Below are positions 32,890 to 43,455 of a stretch of DNA of 64,000 nt, in pieces. Every line of letters starts with the position of its first letter. Position 1 is the first letter of the stretch. This DNA is from Aedes albopictus (Eukaryota; Arthropoda; Insecta; Diptera; Culicidae), in NCBI RefSeq assembly GCF_035046485.1, contig NC_085137.1, forward strand, positions 477,983,396-478,047,395. The letters are read 5' to 3'. The position numbers were made by a program, and so were the translations under genes. The notes beneath the pieces are model-generated. The model was given only the letters and a program-made list of their open reading frames with translations, made no database searches and had not been told where the DNA came from.

Positions 32890-35491
32890 TTTTTTAATGT
32901 ATGCAGGAATTCCTTCGGAAATTCTTGGAGGAATACCTTCGAAAATTCCTGAGGGTATTCCTTCGGAAATACCTGGAGGAATTCCTTTAGAAATTCCTGA
33001 AGGAATTCCATCCAAAATTCCTGGAGGAATCCCTTTGCAAATTCCTGAAAGAATGCCATCGGAAATTCCTGGAGCAATTCTTTCGGAAATTCCTTGGGCA
33101 GTTCCTTGGGAAAATCTTGGATGAATACCTTCTGAGATTAGTGGAGGAATTCTTTCAGAAATCCATAGAGAAATTCGTGAGGAAATCCTTAGGTGAATTC
33201 CTTACGAAGTTCCTGGACAAAATAATTCCAAACTTCCTGGAGGGATGCTTTTGGAAATTCCTGGAGGAATTCCTTCCGAAAGTCCTGGAGGAATTCCTTC
33301 GGAAAGTCGTAGAGGATTTTTTTTCGGAAATACTTTTTGGATTTTTTTTGGAAATTCTTGCAGGAATTCCTGGAGGAATTCCTTCGGAAATTCCAGGAGG
33401 ATTTTCATCGGAAATTCCTGGAGGAATTCTTTCAGCAATTTCGGAAGGAATTCCTTCGGAAATTGCTGGACGAATTCCTTTGGAATTCTAGGAGGAATTC
33501 CTTCAGGAATTCCTGGAGGAATTCTTTCGGAAATAGGAGGCAATCAGTGAAGTACTAGATTGAAAGTAGTGAGCTGGATTTTTGTATGGCGAGATGATCA
33601 ATTCTCCATTTCTGCAATGAAATGGTGCAAACAGCGTGGGTTATATGATTTATTGACTAATTTGATGCTGTTTGAGCAAAAGTTTGGATAACTGTGTTGT
33701 TGAAGTTGCAGGAAAAAATAATACAACCACACAGTTATTCAAACTTTTGCTCAAATAGCATCAAATTAGCCAATAAATCATATAACCTACGCTGTTTACA
33801 CCATTTCATTGCAGAAATGGAGAATTGATCATCTCACCATACAAAAATCCAGCTCACTACTTTCAATCTAGTACTTCACTGATTGCCTCCTATTCCGGGA
33901 GAAATCCCTTCGGAAATTGCTGGGCGAATTTCATTGGAAATTCCAAGAGGAATTCCTTCGGAAATTCCTGCAATAATTTCTTCGGCAATTACTTGATGAA
34001 TTCCTTCGGAAATTGCTGGACCAATTCTTTTGGAAATTCCTGGAGGAATTCCTTCGGAAATTCCCGGAGGAATTCCTTCAGAAATTCCTGGAGGAATTTT
34101 TTCGGAAATTCTTTTTAGGTTTTTTTTTTTGAAATTTCTGGAGATTCCCGGAGGAATTCATTCGGAAATTTCGGGAAAAATTCCGGAAATTTCTGAAGGA
34201 ATTCCATCGGAAATTGCTGGAGGAATTCCATTGGAAATTCCTCGAGGAATTCCTTCCAAAAGACTTGGAGGAATCCCTTCGCAAAATCCTGGAAGAATTC
34301 CTTCTGAAATTTCTGGAGAAATTCCATCGGAAATTCGTGAAGGACTTCGTTCGAAAATTACTGGAGGAAATTGCTGGATGAATTCCTTTGGAGATTCCTG
34401 GAGGAATTCTTTCGGAAATTCCGGAAGGAATTGCTTCGGAAATTCCTGAAGCATTTCCTTCAAAAAATCCTGGAAGAATTCCTTAAAAAAAATTCAAAAT
34501 TATTGGAGGAATCCCTTCGCAAATTCCTGGAAGAATTCCTTCGGAAATTCCTGAAGGAATTCCTTCGGAAATTCCTGAAGGAATTCGCTCGGAAATTCCT
34601 GAACGAATTCCTTCGAAAATTTCTGGAGGAATTCCTTTGGAAATTCCTTGGGGAGTTCCCTCGAAAAGTCTTGCATGAATACCTCCGGAAATTTCTGGAG
34701 GAATTCTTTCAGAAATCTATAGAGAAATTCCTGAGAAAATCCTCGAATGAATTCCTTAGGACATTCCTGGAAAAAAATCATTCCAAATTCCTTAGAGGAA
34801 TGCTTTTTTATGATTCCTGGAGGAATTCCTTCGGAAACTACTGGATTTCCTTTGGAAATTGGAGGAATTGCTTCGGAAATTGCTGGAATAATTTCTTTGG
34901 AAATTACTGGAAGAATTCCTTCGGAAATTCCTGGAGGTATTCCTTCGGAAATTCCTGGAGAATTTTTTTTCGGAAAGTCTTTTTGGATTTTATTTTTGGA
35001 AATTCCAAGAGGAATTCCCTCGAAAATTCTTGGAGGAATTTCTTTACAAATTCCGTTAGGAATTCCTTCAAAAAATCCTGGAGGAATTCTTTCGGAAATT
35101 CCGGGAGAAATTTCTTCGGAAATTGCTGGACGAATTCGTTTGAAGATTCATGGAAATTCCTGTGGGAATTCTTTCGGAATTTCTTCGGTAATTCCTGGAG
35201 AAATCCCTCCGGAATCTCTTGGATGCATTCCTTCTGAAATTCTCGGAGCAATTATTTCGGAAATTCCTGGAGGGATTGCTTCAGAGATTCTTGGAGAAAT
35301 TTCTTAAAAATTCCCGGAGGAATTCCATTGGAAATTCCTGGAGGAATTCCTTTGGAAATTCCTTCGGAAATTCCTGGAGAAACTCTTTTGGAAATTCCAA
35401 AAGGATTTTTTTTGGAAATTCCAGAAAGAATTCCTTCAGAAATTCCAGGAAAAAATTCTGTCGGAAATTCCTGGAGAAATTCCTTTGGAAA
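32890..35491 (+). repeat. GGAATTCC satellite, left arm (24-bp unit)
   Basis: Imperfect tandem copies of a 24-bp unit: GGAATTCCTTCG followed by GAAATTCCTGGA. All frames of both strands tend to stay open because 24 is a multiple of three. This gives FLRKFLEEFL-, IPSEIPGGIP- and NSFGNSWRN-type translations that should not be read as genes. Confidence 0.9.
33536..33890. mobile_element. TA-flanked foldback MITE inside the satellite
   Basis: 355 bp with termini GGAGGCAATCAGTGAAGTAC and complement, flanked by TA on both sides (33534-33535 and 33891-33892). The arms are complementary over about 150 bp each around a centre near 33713. TA flanks fit the Tc1/mariner group. It interrupts the left satellite arm, so it is younger than the satellite. 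Confidence 0.85.
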
Positions 35492-35522
35492 TTTCCAAAG
35501 GAATTTCTCCATGAATTTCCGA
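35461..35522. repeat. Spacerless inversion point of the satellite
   Basis: A 62-bp palindrome with one mismatch per arm. The innermost 24 bp (35480-35503, TTCCTTTGGAAA and its complement) are perfect. To the left the unit reads GGAATTCCTTCGGAAATTCC; to the right it reads as the complement, TCCAGGAATTTCCGAAGGAA. Confidence 0.9.
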
Positions 35523-38500
35523 TATAATTCCACCAGGAATTTTGCGAAAGAAATTCCTTCAGGATTTTCCGAATGAATTTCCCCATGTATTTCCGAGAGA
35601 ATTCCTCCAGGAATTTCCGTGGCAATTCCTCCAGGAATTTCGGAGGGAAATCCTCCAGGAACTTCCGGAGAAATCCCTCCAGAAAATTTCGGAAAAAATC
35701 TTCCACAAATTTCTGGAGGAATTACTCTAGGAATTTCCGGAGGAATTCCTCCAGGAGTTTCCAAAGGAATTCTTCCAGGAATTTTCAAGGGAATTCCTCT
35801 TGGAATTTTCAAAGGATTTCCTCCTGAAATTTCCGAAGGAATTCCTTCATGAATGTCCGAAGAAATCCCTTCATGAATTTCCGAAGGAATTCCTCCAGAA
35901 ATTTTCCGACGGGATTCCTCTACGAATTTCCGAAGAAATTCTTACAGGAATTTTCAAAGGAATTCCTCTTGGAATTTTTAAAGGATGTCCTCCTGGAATT
36001 TCCGAAGGAATTCCTCCATGAATGTCCGAAGGAATTCCTCTACGAATTTCCGAATGAATTCCTCCAGGAATATTGCGAAGGAATTTCTAAAGAATTTTCC
36101 GAAGGAATTCTTACATGAATTTTCAATTTCCGAAGAAATTCCTTGAGGAATTTCCGGAGGAATTCCTCCAGGAAATTCCGAAGGAATTCCTCCATGAATT
36201 TCCGAAGGAATTCCTCCAGGAATTTTGCGAAGGAAATCCTAAAGCATTTTCCGAAGGAGTTCCTCCATGAATTTCCGAAGGAATTGCTCCAGAAATTTTC
36301 CCAAAGAATTCATTCACGAATTTCTGGAGAAATTCCTCCACGAATTTTCAAAGGAATTCCTTCAGGAATTTCCTGAGAAATTCCTCCATGAATTTCCGGA
36401 TGAATAACTTCAGAAATTTCCGGAGAAGATCGTCCAGGAATTTCCGAAGGAGATCCTCCAGGAATTTTCAAAGAAATTCCTTCTGCAATTTGCGAAGGAG
36501 TTCCTCCTGGAATTTCCGAAGGAATTCCTTCATAAATTTCCGAAGGCATTCCTTCAGGAATTTCCGAAGGAAATCTTCCAGCAATTTCCGAAGGAATTCC
36601 TCCTGGAATTTCCGAGGGAATTCCTGCAGTAATTTCCGGTGGAATTCCTCCAGGGATTTTCGAAGGAATTTCACCTGGAATTTTCAAAGGAGTTCCTGCC
36701 GGAATTTCCGAAGGAATTCTTTCGTGAATGTCTGAAAGAACTCCACCAGGAATTTTCGAAAGAATTTCTCCAAGAATTCCTTCACGAATTTCCGAAGGAG
36801 TTCCTCCATAAATTTTAGAAGGAATTCCTCCTGGACTTTTGCGAAGGAATCGCTCAAGGATTTTCCGAAGAAATTCCTCCAGGAATTCCCGAAGGAAATT
36901 TTTCACGAATTCTCGAAGGAATTCCTCCAAGAATTTCCGAGGGAATTCCTCTAGGATTTTCCCGAAGAATTCCTCCATGAGTTTCCGGAGGAGCTTGTCC
37001 AGGAATTTCCGTAGGAATTCCTCAAGGAATTTTCAAAGGAATTTCTCCTGGAATTTTCAAAGGGTTTTCTCCTGAATTTCCGAAGGAATTCCTCTACGAA
37101 TTTCCAAAGAAATCCCTCCCGGAATTTCCAAAGAAATTTCTTATGGATTTGCTTTGAAATACCTCCAAAAATTTCCGAATGAATTCCTCCAAAAATTGTT
37201 GACGGTTGTCCTCAAAAAACTTCCTTAGGATTTTCTCACATAATCCCTAAACGTGTTTCTGAAGGATTGTTTGAAGAAGTTTCTCAAGTTTTCATAAGAG
37301 TTTCGCAGTACATTTTTGAAGGAATTTCTTGAGGAATTTCCGAAGAAACTTCTCAAGGCTCTTTCGCTGGAATTCCTTGAGGAATTTTGTAAAGATTTAT
37401 AAAAAAAAAACGAAAAAAAAAATCCTCAACGAACTTATCAAACAATTTCTCACAAAATTTCCGAAGGTATTCCATAAGACATTTCAGACATATGTCAAAA
37501 AAAATTCCAAACGAACTCCTTTAACAATTTCCGAATTTTCCTTATCAAGGCATTTTTAAAGGAACTCTTCAAAGAATTTCCGAATGAGTTCCTCTAGGAA
37601 ATAAAAAATCACAAAAAGCATTTCTTCAGGAATTTTCGAAATATTTTTTTAAGGAAGTTTTGAAAGATTTTTAAAGAAATTCCTTAAGGAATTTCAGAAG
37701 GGATATCTCAATAGACTTTTAGTGATTTTTTTTTTCAATATTTTCGAAAGAATTGCTTCAGGAATTTGGGAAGGAATTCTCACAGAAATTTCCGGATGAA
37801 TTCCTTTAAGAATTTTTGAAGGCATTCCTCAAGGAATTTTCGGAAGAATTCCTCACGAAAACTCCGAAGGAGTTCCTCAAGGAATATTCTAAATCTATTT
37901 CAAAGAAATTCCTCAAGGAATTCCCGAAGAATCTTCTAAAGGGAATCGTAGAAGAACTCTCGAAGGAATGTCTTATGGAATTTCTCAAGGAGCTTTAGAA
38001 ATGAAGGAATTCCTCATGAAATTGATGAAGAATTTGTCAAGGAATTTCAGGTGGAATTCCTCATGGATTTTCGAAATAAATTCCTGAAATTATTTTTAAT
38101 TGATTCCTTTAAAAATTTCCGAATGCATTCCTCTAGCAACTTCCAAAGATATTCCTCCAGGAATTTCCGAAGGAATTCCTTTAGAAATTTTCAAAGAATT
38201 TTTTCCCGTAATTCCAAAGGAATTCATTAAAGGATTTTTCTAAGAAATTTCTCTAAAAATTTCTTAGGGTATTCCTCAAGGAAAGGAATCTTAGTTTGAT
38301 TGGAATTTTTGAAAGAATTCCCGGAGAATTTCTTAAAGTATTTTCTGGAGCTTCTCAAACGGATTTTTGGTGGAATTAAGAATAATATTTGTAAAGAATT
38401 ACTGGGGAAATTCTCAAAGGAACGCATGGTGAAATTCGTAATAAAACTTCTGGAGGAATTATTGAAGAAATTTCTGAAAGTATTCCCAACGGAATTACTG

Positions 38501-38560
38501 CAAGTTTTCCGAAGGTGATTTCTTCTGGAATATCTACATTAAAATAACCTGGAAAAATAT
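35492..38560 (-). repeat. GGAATTCC satellite, right arm (inverted)
   Basis: Same 24-bp unit as 32890-35491 but in reverse orientation, and more degenerate beyond about 37080. It ends near 38560, then about 270 bp of unique-looking sequence leads to the right terminus. Confidence 0.88.
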
Positions 38561-38829
38561 TAAAGAAATTTCTGGAGAAACTGCTGGATATATTCAAATT
38601 CATGATGGCATTTGTTAAGAAATTCCTAGAGCAATATCTTGAGGAATTGAGGATTATAATCATATACATATGATTCTTCCATTGAACCATTCCTGTTAAT
38701 CACCCATATTTCATACTTCACTTTAATTTTCTTTTAAATGATGAAGTATTTGAACTCCTTGTTACTGCAAAGTGGTTTTCAGTTTAAGGGTGCTCGCCCC
38801 CCTCTGGCCGAAAAGCTGGCTACGCCCTA

Positions 38830-39963
38830 GTTTTGATGTTTCTAAATGCTAAAAAAATATGTTTAGAACCAATTAAAAAAAAATGTAACCGATTTTCAAA
38901 TGGCGATATTTTCTGTTTTATTGCATGGAGGTCACATTTAATCCAGTCAGATGCAATTAAATAATAACTTCTAAGATGGGAGTGCTTAATTTCTTAAGAA
39001 AGTTTGCTAAATAGTGATCGCAAATCAGCGCAAACTTCATAACTATTTTTTGCTTTTTTCCTTTTCTCACTAATCCGTGAATATTAGCGGGAATCTCTTA
39101 CCTTGGTATTTAGATACTTTGCGCTTTGCTAGATTTTTGCGATTTGTTTTTCTTCTCTGCGGGGCACCGACGACGGGACGCCAAGCAGTCAGTAGTGTGC
39201 GGTAGTTCGGCAGCAGCAAAGTTTCGCGCGCTGGCTTTGCTAGATTTTTGCGATTTTTTCTCTTCTCTCTGCGGGGCTCCGACGACGGGACGAGTGTGCG
39301 CGCGCCGTGGTTGAGTCGGTTCCGAATTTTTCGCTTCCCTTCGGCGCTAGTTTCCAATACACTTTTAGTTGATAATAAATATTTTCTTTCATTTTTTGCA
39401 TTTACACAAAAGAGTGAAAAATGTTAGTTCGGGTTCGCCGGTCGAGAAAAAATCCGGGCGTCGACAAGTGAGTCGCGTTCAGTGTATTTCTGTGTGGAAT
39501 AGACTAAAGGTTTCTGCTCCCTAGTGGAGTGGAGACGCGCGATAGAATTTTCTTTTTGGCTAGTTCTTGCGTCGAAAAGTGGTCGGTTGTTAACGGCGGT
39601 TTGTGTATATTGATCCATTGTCAAATCATATCACCAACCATAGGTGACTCCCGGACTGACAATGTACCTTACCCTACTAACAAAAAATTCCTTCCTGAGA
39701 CAAACGTGGAGATGCAGCGATTCGCGGTCTTTTTAACAACGTTTGTCTTACTAACATTCCCTTCCATCCTCGATGACCGTAAGAACGTGGCCGGCGCCGT
39801 TATTGACCTTATTAAAGTTGAGAGCTCTCGACCTGTGTACATTGAGAATAGTAAGCTAGTCCCAAGCCCTATTCATTGGTTCCTTGTGCAATTTCGATTG
39901 CTCTGGTCAATCACGGAGTAGCAACTACGAATTGTGCGGTCATCTATGCTCATGCTCATGCTC
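38830..39963 (+). other. Composite cluster, right flank with tandem promoter-like modules
   Basis: Includes a duplicated module (39121-39180 and 39234-39292, about 113 bp apart) with the shared stretches CTTTGCTAGATTTTTGCGAT and CCGACGACGGGACG. It also holds a second TGTGCGGTAGTTCGGCAGCA (39196), then sequence resembling a retroelement 5' UTR. A frame 39529-39921 stays open for 130 codons with a hydrophobic stretch but matches nothing I know. Tandem modules upstream of an unknown body recall 5' ends of LINEs. Confidence 0.45.
39121..39292 (+). repeat. Two-copy tandem module
   Basis: Copy 1 at 39121-39180 and copy 2 at 39234-39292 share GCTTTGCTAGATTTTTGCGA, CTTCTCT, GCGGGG and CCGACGACGGGACG. 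The spacer contains AGTGTGCGGTAGTTCGGCAG, which also occurs at about 32552. Confidence 0.75.
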
Positions 39964-39980
39964 ATTCTCTTTGATAAACA

Positions 39981-40042
39981 CAAGAAAGAGCGAGATAAAA
40001 GAGGGGGCAAAGTGCCCCCTCTTTTATCTTTCTCTTTCTCTT
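39981..40042. repeat. Hairpin at the right junction
   Basis: A stem with perfect core AGATAAAAGAGGGGGCA (39993-40009) paired with TGCCCCCTCTTTTATCT (40013-40029) around a 3-nt loop. It extends outward through AAGAAAGAGCG / TTTCTCTTTCTT with mismatches. It lies next to the right copy of the junction repeat. Confidence 0.75.
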
Positions 40043-40094
40043 GTTTGTTTACGAGAGTGAGTGAGAAAAAAGAAAAAGCTACGCATGCGAGAGG

Positions 40095-40870
40095 ACATCG
40101 CTGTCCTAGAGAATTTCCTGTGGAGTTCCTTCAAGAATTCCCAGTGGAACTCCTAGAGTAATGATAGGTGGAACACCATGTGAAATTCTCTTTTGACCTC
40201 CTTGAGGATTTCCTGGCGGAAGAGCTGGAAAAATTTCCTGTGGAACTCCTGCCGGAAGTTCTGTGAGAATAAACGATCGAACTTTTAAAGGAGTTGGAAC
40301 ACCTGAAAGAATTCTGGTGGAATTCCTCGCATAACTCCTGCCTTGACAAATTCTCGGTGAAATCCAAACAAAAAAAAACGGTGAAATTCCTAGAGGAATT
40401 CCGGTTGATGCTACTAGAAGTTTTTCCTGTGGAACTTTTAGAGAAATTCTCAGTGGAACTGCGAGAAGAATTCCTAGTGGAACTCCCACAGGAACTCCCG
40501 TGGGAACTCCTGTCGGAATTTCCTGTGGACATCCTAGAGAAATTCTCTTCGGATCTCCTGGAGGAATTTCTGGTACCAAAATTGATGGCAAACGCATGTC
40601 TCAGTAAAATTTTCATAAGCATTTTTGGTGGAACTTCTAGAGGAATAACTGGTAGATTTTTTACAGGAACTCCATGTAGAGCTTCAATAAGAATTCCCAG
40701 TGAATTCCCACACAATTTTGTGGCGGAACTTCTTTGAGATTTCACAGTGAAGTTTCAATAGGAATTTCCGTGGAACTTCTCGAGGGATTTTCGGTGATAC
40801 CCTTAGAGGAATAATCGGTGGAGCTTGAAAAGATGTATTCGGTGGAACTGCTATTTTCGGAGGAATTTTA
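40095..40870. repeat. Degenerate GGAACTCC satellite, right part
   Basis: Same repeat type and wording as 23480-27620 (AGTGGAACTCCTAGAG, GTGGAACTTCTAGAGG). It is interpreted as the continuation of that array beyond the inserted cluster. Open frames of 147-204 codons on both strands are repeat artefacts. Confidence 0.75.
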
Positions 40871-41150
40871 GCTGTAACACTATTCTGGTTTCTCTGGTGT
40901 GCTAGAAAGTTCGAGATCATCATTTGTTAATTTTCATTCCAAAAGCATCACAGTAACAAAATGATAAAGATTGAGCAGTCGACATACTAATTTTATTGTA
41001 GAAACATGAGATTTTGCGCATGGGCCTGAACCTATTTGACTATTGAGGATTTTTTTATTATCGTATAAATAGGTACGAAGTTTCTCACAATTTAATGATT
41101 TTTTTTTTCATAGGTGAACAAAAGCTAAATTGAAAAAACCCGGATTGATC
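40871..41150. other. Unassigned spacer
   Basis: AT-rich sequence between satellite and the next element. No gene or repeat recognised. Confidence 0.5.
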
Positions 41151-41834
41151 CACCTAGTGGTGATAGTGCCTTTCTCGTCGAGAATGTACTCATGACGTTT
41201 CCGTTGACGTGAGCTGAAATGTTCCTGAATCATGAGAATACTTCACTTAGAATTTTATCAGAGCCATCATTGCATAATTGAATTGACTTTAAACTTATTG
41301 ATGGCACATATTCCGACGTTATGTTCAACGTATAGGCAGAGCTGGAAAATATCAGACCTCTCAGTTGACAGCTTGACCTTCTTAACTATCACTGGAGGCC
41401 GATCAACACCAAGACGATACAACTTTTTCACAAACACAGATACCTTAACGATTTTCGACAAAGAATTTTCTACACACTTCTACACACGCTATATTTTGTT
41501 ATCATGCATGTAAAATTTGACAAAAACATGCAAGTAACTGAAATTTTTCATACTGAATCCCAATCAACTTTCAACCACATTACAGTGCGTGAGGGAGCAA
41601 CCAGTCGCACAAAAATTTTATGCAGTCATTTTAGACGCGAAAGAGAATTGAAAAAGTTTGTTCGGAGTTATTACGATTAAATTTTAATTTTCCCATACAA
41701 CGTTGACCCATCCTTCTGCATTATTACATCTCAGGAATCTGAAATGGTGTGATTGGATGAGATCGTCTTAGTTTTGTCAAGATATCTATCGCTTGCTTTA
41801 ATTTTTCTCACTTTTGAATTCCGACGAAGCACCC

Positions 41835-42960
41835 AACGCTAGTTTTGGAATACTACCGGTAGTTTCGTATGTGGTCTGAGACTATTTTCTTGCTAACCGT
41901 TCATCAGGTTACCTAAGGAGCCGCGATTTGATGTGTCGCATGCATGTGTTTGGTTCACTTAAATATTTGGCGGTGGAGTGGGCCTGGTTTGATGGTTAGA
42001 ACACAAGACTATCATGCCAAGGGCCTGGGATCGAATCCCACTCCCGACATATTCACAAAATGTAGGTTCTTCCTTCGGAAGGGAAGGGTTCCGAGATGAA
42101 CTAGCTTCGAGTTAAAAATCTCGTTAATAAAGACAAAAAAATAATATTTGGTCTCTTCCGAAGGGAACCCGGAACCGGTTCCGGAACACCACCGGTTGTC
42201 TCAAATATGGTCTAAAACTATTTTTTACTAACCATTCATCAAGTCGCCTAAGGAGCCGCGATTTAAAGTGTCGCATGCATGGGTTCGGTTCACTTTTATA
42301 TTTGGCCACATCTGGCGGGACATACGGAACCGATTCCTGAACACTACCGGTAGAATCTTAGGTTGTCTGAGACTATTTTCTTGCTTATCATTCATCAAGT
42401 TATTGAAAAAGCCGCGACTTGATGTGTCGCATGCCTGGGTTTGCTTCACTGTTATATTTGGCCACTTCCGGCGGGACCTCCGGAACCGGTTTTGGAACAC
42501 CGGTAGTTTCTTATGTGATCTGAGACCATTTTCTTGCTAACCGTTCATCAGGTTATCGCAAAAGGCGCGATTTGACGTGTCGCTTGCATGGGTTTGTTTC
42601 ATTTTTATATTTGTCCACTTCCGGCGGGAGGCCCGGAACCGGTTCAGGAACACTACCGGTTCAGATATGATCTGAGACTATTTTCATGTTAACCGTTCAT
42701 CAGGTTATTGAAAAAGCTGCGATTTGATGAGTCGCATGTATGGGTTTGGTTCACTTTTATATTTGGCCAGTTCTGGTGGGACCTTCGGAACCGGTTCCGG
42801 AACATTACCGGTTCAGATATGGTCTGAGACTATTTTCTTGCTTATCGTTCACCATATTATCGAAAATGCCGTGGTTTGATGTGTCGCATGCGTGGGTTTG
42901 TTGCATTTTCATATCTAGCCCCTTCCTGGGGTACCGATCCGGAACGCCTAAATGGCCATA
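41835..42960 (+). repeat. 155-bp tandem repeats
   Basis: About six units carry, in order, CACTTTTATATTTGGCC, GGAACCGGTTCCGGAACA, CTACCGGT, TCTGAGACTATTTTCTTGCT, CGTTCATCAGGTTA, GCGATTTGATGTGTCGCATG and CATGGGTTTG. The TTCATCA anchors lie at about 41903, 42234, 42391, 42547 and 42703, and a variant (TTCACCA) near 42848. The step is 147-159 bp except across the SINE insertion. Confidence 0.88.
41971..42142 (+). mobile_element. tRNA-derived SINE (Feilai-like)
   Basis: A-box-like TGGTTTGATGGTTAG near 41985 and B-box GGGATCGAATCCC at 42027-42039 give an internal RNA polymerase III promoter. The tail ends TTAATAAAGACAAAAAAA. Flanked by AATATTTGG (41962-41970 and 42143-42151), which lies within the 155-bp repeat unit, so the insertion is clear. 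Feilai is the known Aedes tRNA-derived SINE; assignment is by structure only. Confidence 0.8.
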
Positions 42961-43087
42961 ATTCCGGAACGGCTTAACCGATCCGAACCATTTTCAATAC
43001 CAAACAATGGTACCAGATTCCGCGTCGAATGAACCGTCGGTCATTAAAATCGGTTGAGATTTACTGCCGAAAAGTGACGTGAGTTCG

Positions 43088-43135
43088 TTTGTACACATAC
43101 ACACACACATACACACACACATACACACACACAGA
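43088..43135 (+). repeat. CA-rich microsatellite
   Basis: Runs of ACACACAC interrupted by AT, within the element 41151-43265. Confidence 0.85.
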
Positions 43136-43455
43136 CATCACCTCAATTCGTCGAGCTGAGTTGATTGGTATATGTGACTCGAATCTCCGGGCCTCCTATC
43201 AAAAAGTCATTTTTGGAGTGAACATATAGCCTTTCCAGTACACTTAGTGTACGAGAAAGGCAAAAATCAGGGTCGTCTAATTTTCCACAAAACTTCAGTG
43301 GAAAACAAATATTTTCGACAGACACCTGTTCTTCTGTTGAGGATAATCAATAGGAAAAGTCGGAAAAACTATTTTGGAAGTCCTGAAAAATTCCCAAAAA
43401 AATATTTTGAAAGGAAATTTTATAAGCTGTATTCTGTAAAATTAATTTAATAATA

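Larger units (their letters stand above)
32751..38829. mobile_element. 6-kb TIR element filled with satellite
   Basis: The left end AAGGGCGTAGCCA and right end TGGCTACGCCCTA are inverted repeats. Each is followed inward by a C- or G-rich block (32766-32798 and 38797-38815). The interior consists of GGAATTCC/GGAAATTCC satellite in two inverted halves, interrupted by a MITE (33536-33890). No transposase is present. Inferred: a non-autonomous DNA element in which the satellite expanded. I found no clean target duplication. Confidence 0.6.
41151..43265. mobile_element. Element with GCCTTTCTCG inverted ends and internal tandem repeats
   Basis: The left end CACCTAGTGGTGATAGTGCC, then TTTCTCGT, is matched in inverted form by the right end TACACTTAGTGTACGAGAAAGGC. 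Inside are tandem repeats of about 155 bp (41835-42960), a CA-rich microsatellite (43088-43135), and a CGTCGAGCTGAGTTGATTGG segment of a type I associate with mosquito repeats. A SINE is inserted at 41971-42142. No transposase frame. Confidence 0.5.

Noticed and set aside
34371..35237. 288-codon open frame (FLRKFLEEF-type repeats)
   Set aside because: Produced by a 24-bp satellite whose period is a multiple of three; equally long frames occur on the opposite strand and in other frames.
32890..38560. CRISPR-like array
   Set aside because: The repeats are contiguous and degenerate with no unique spacers, and the genome is eukaryotic.
40106..40745. Overlapping frames of 139-204 codons on both strands
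   Set aside because: Same satellite artefact; no start context, splice signals or non-repetitive composition.
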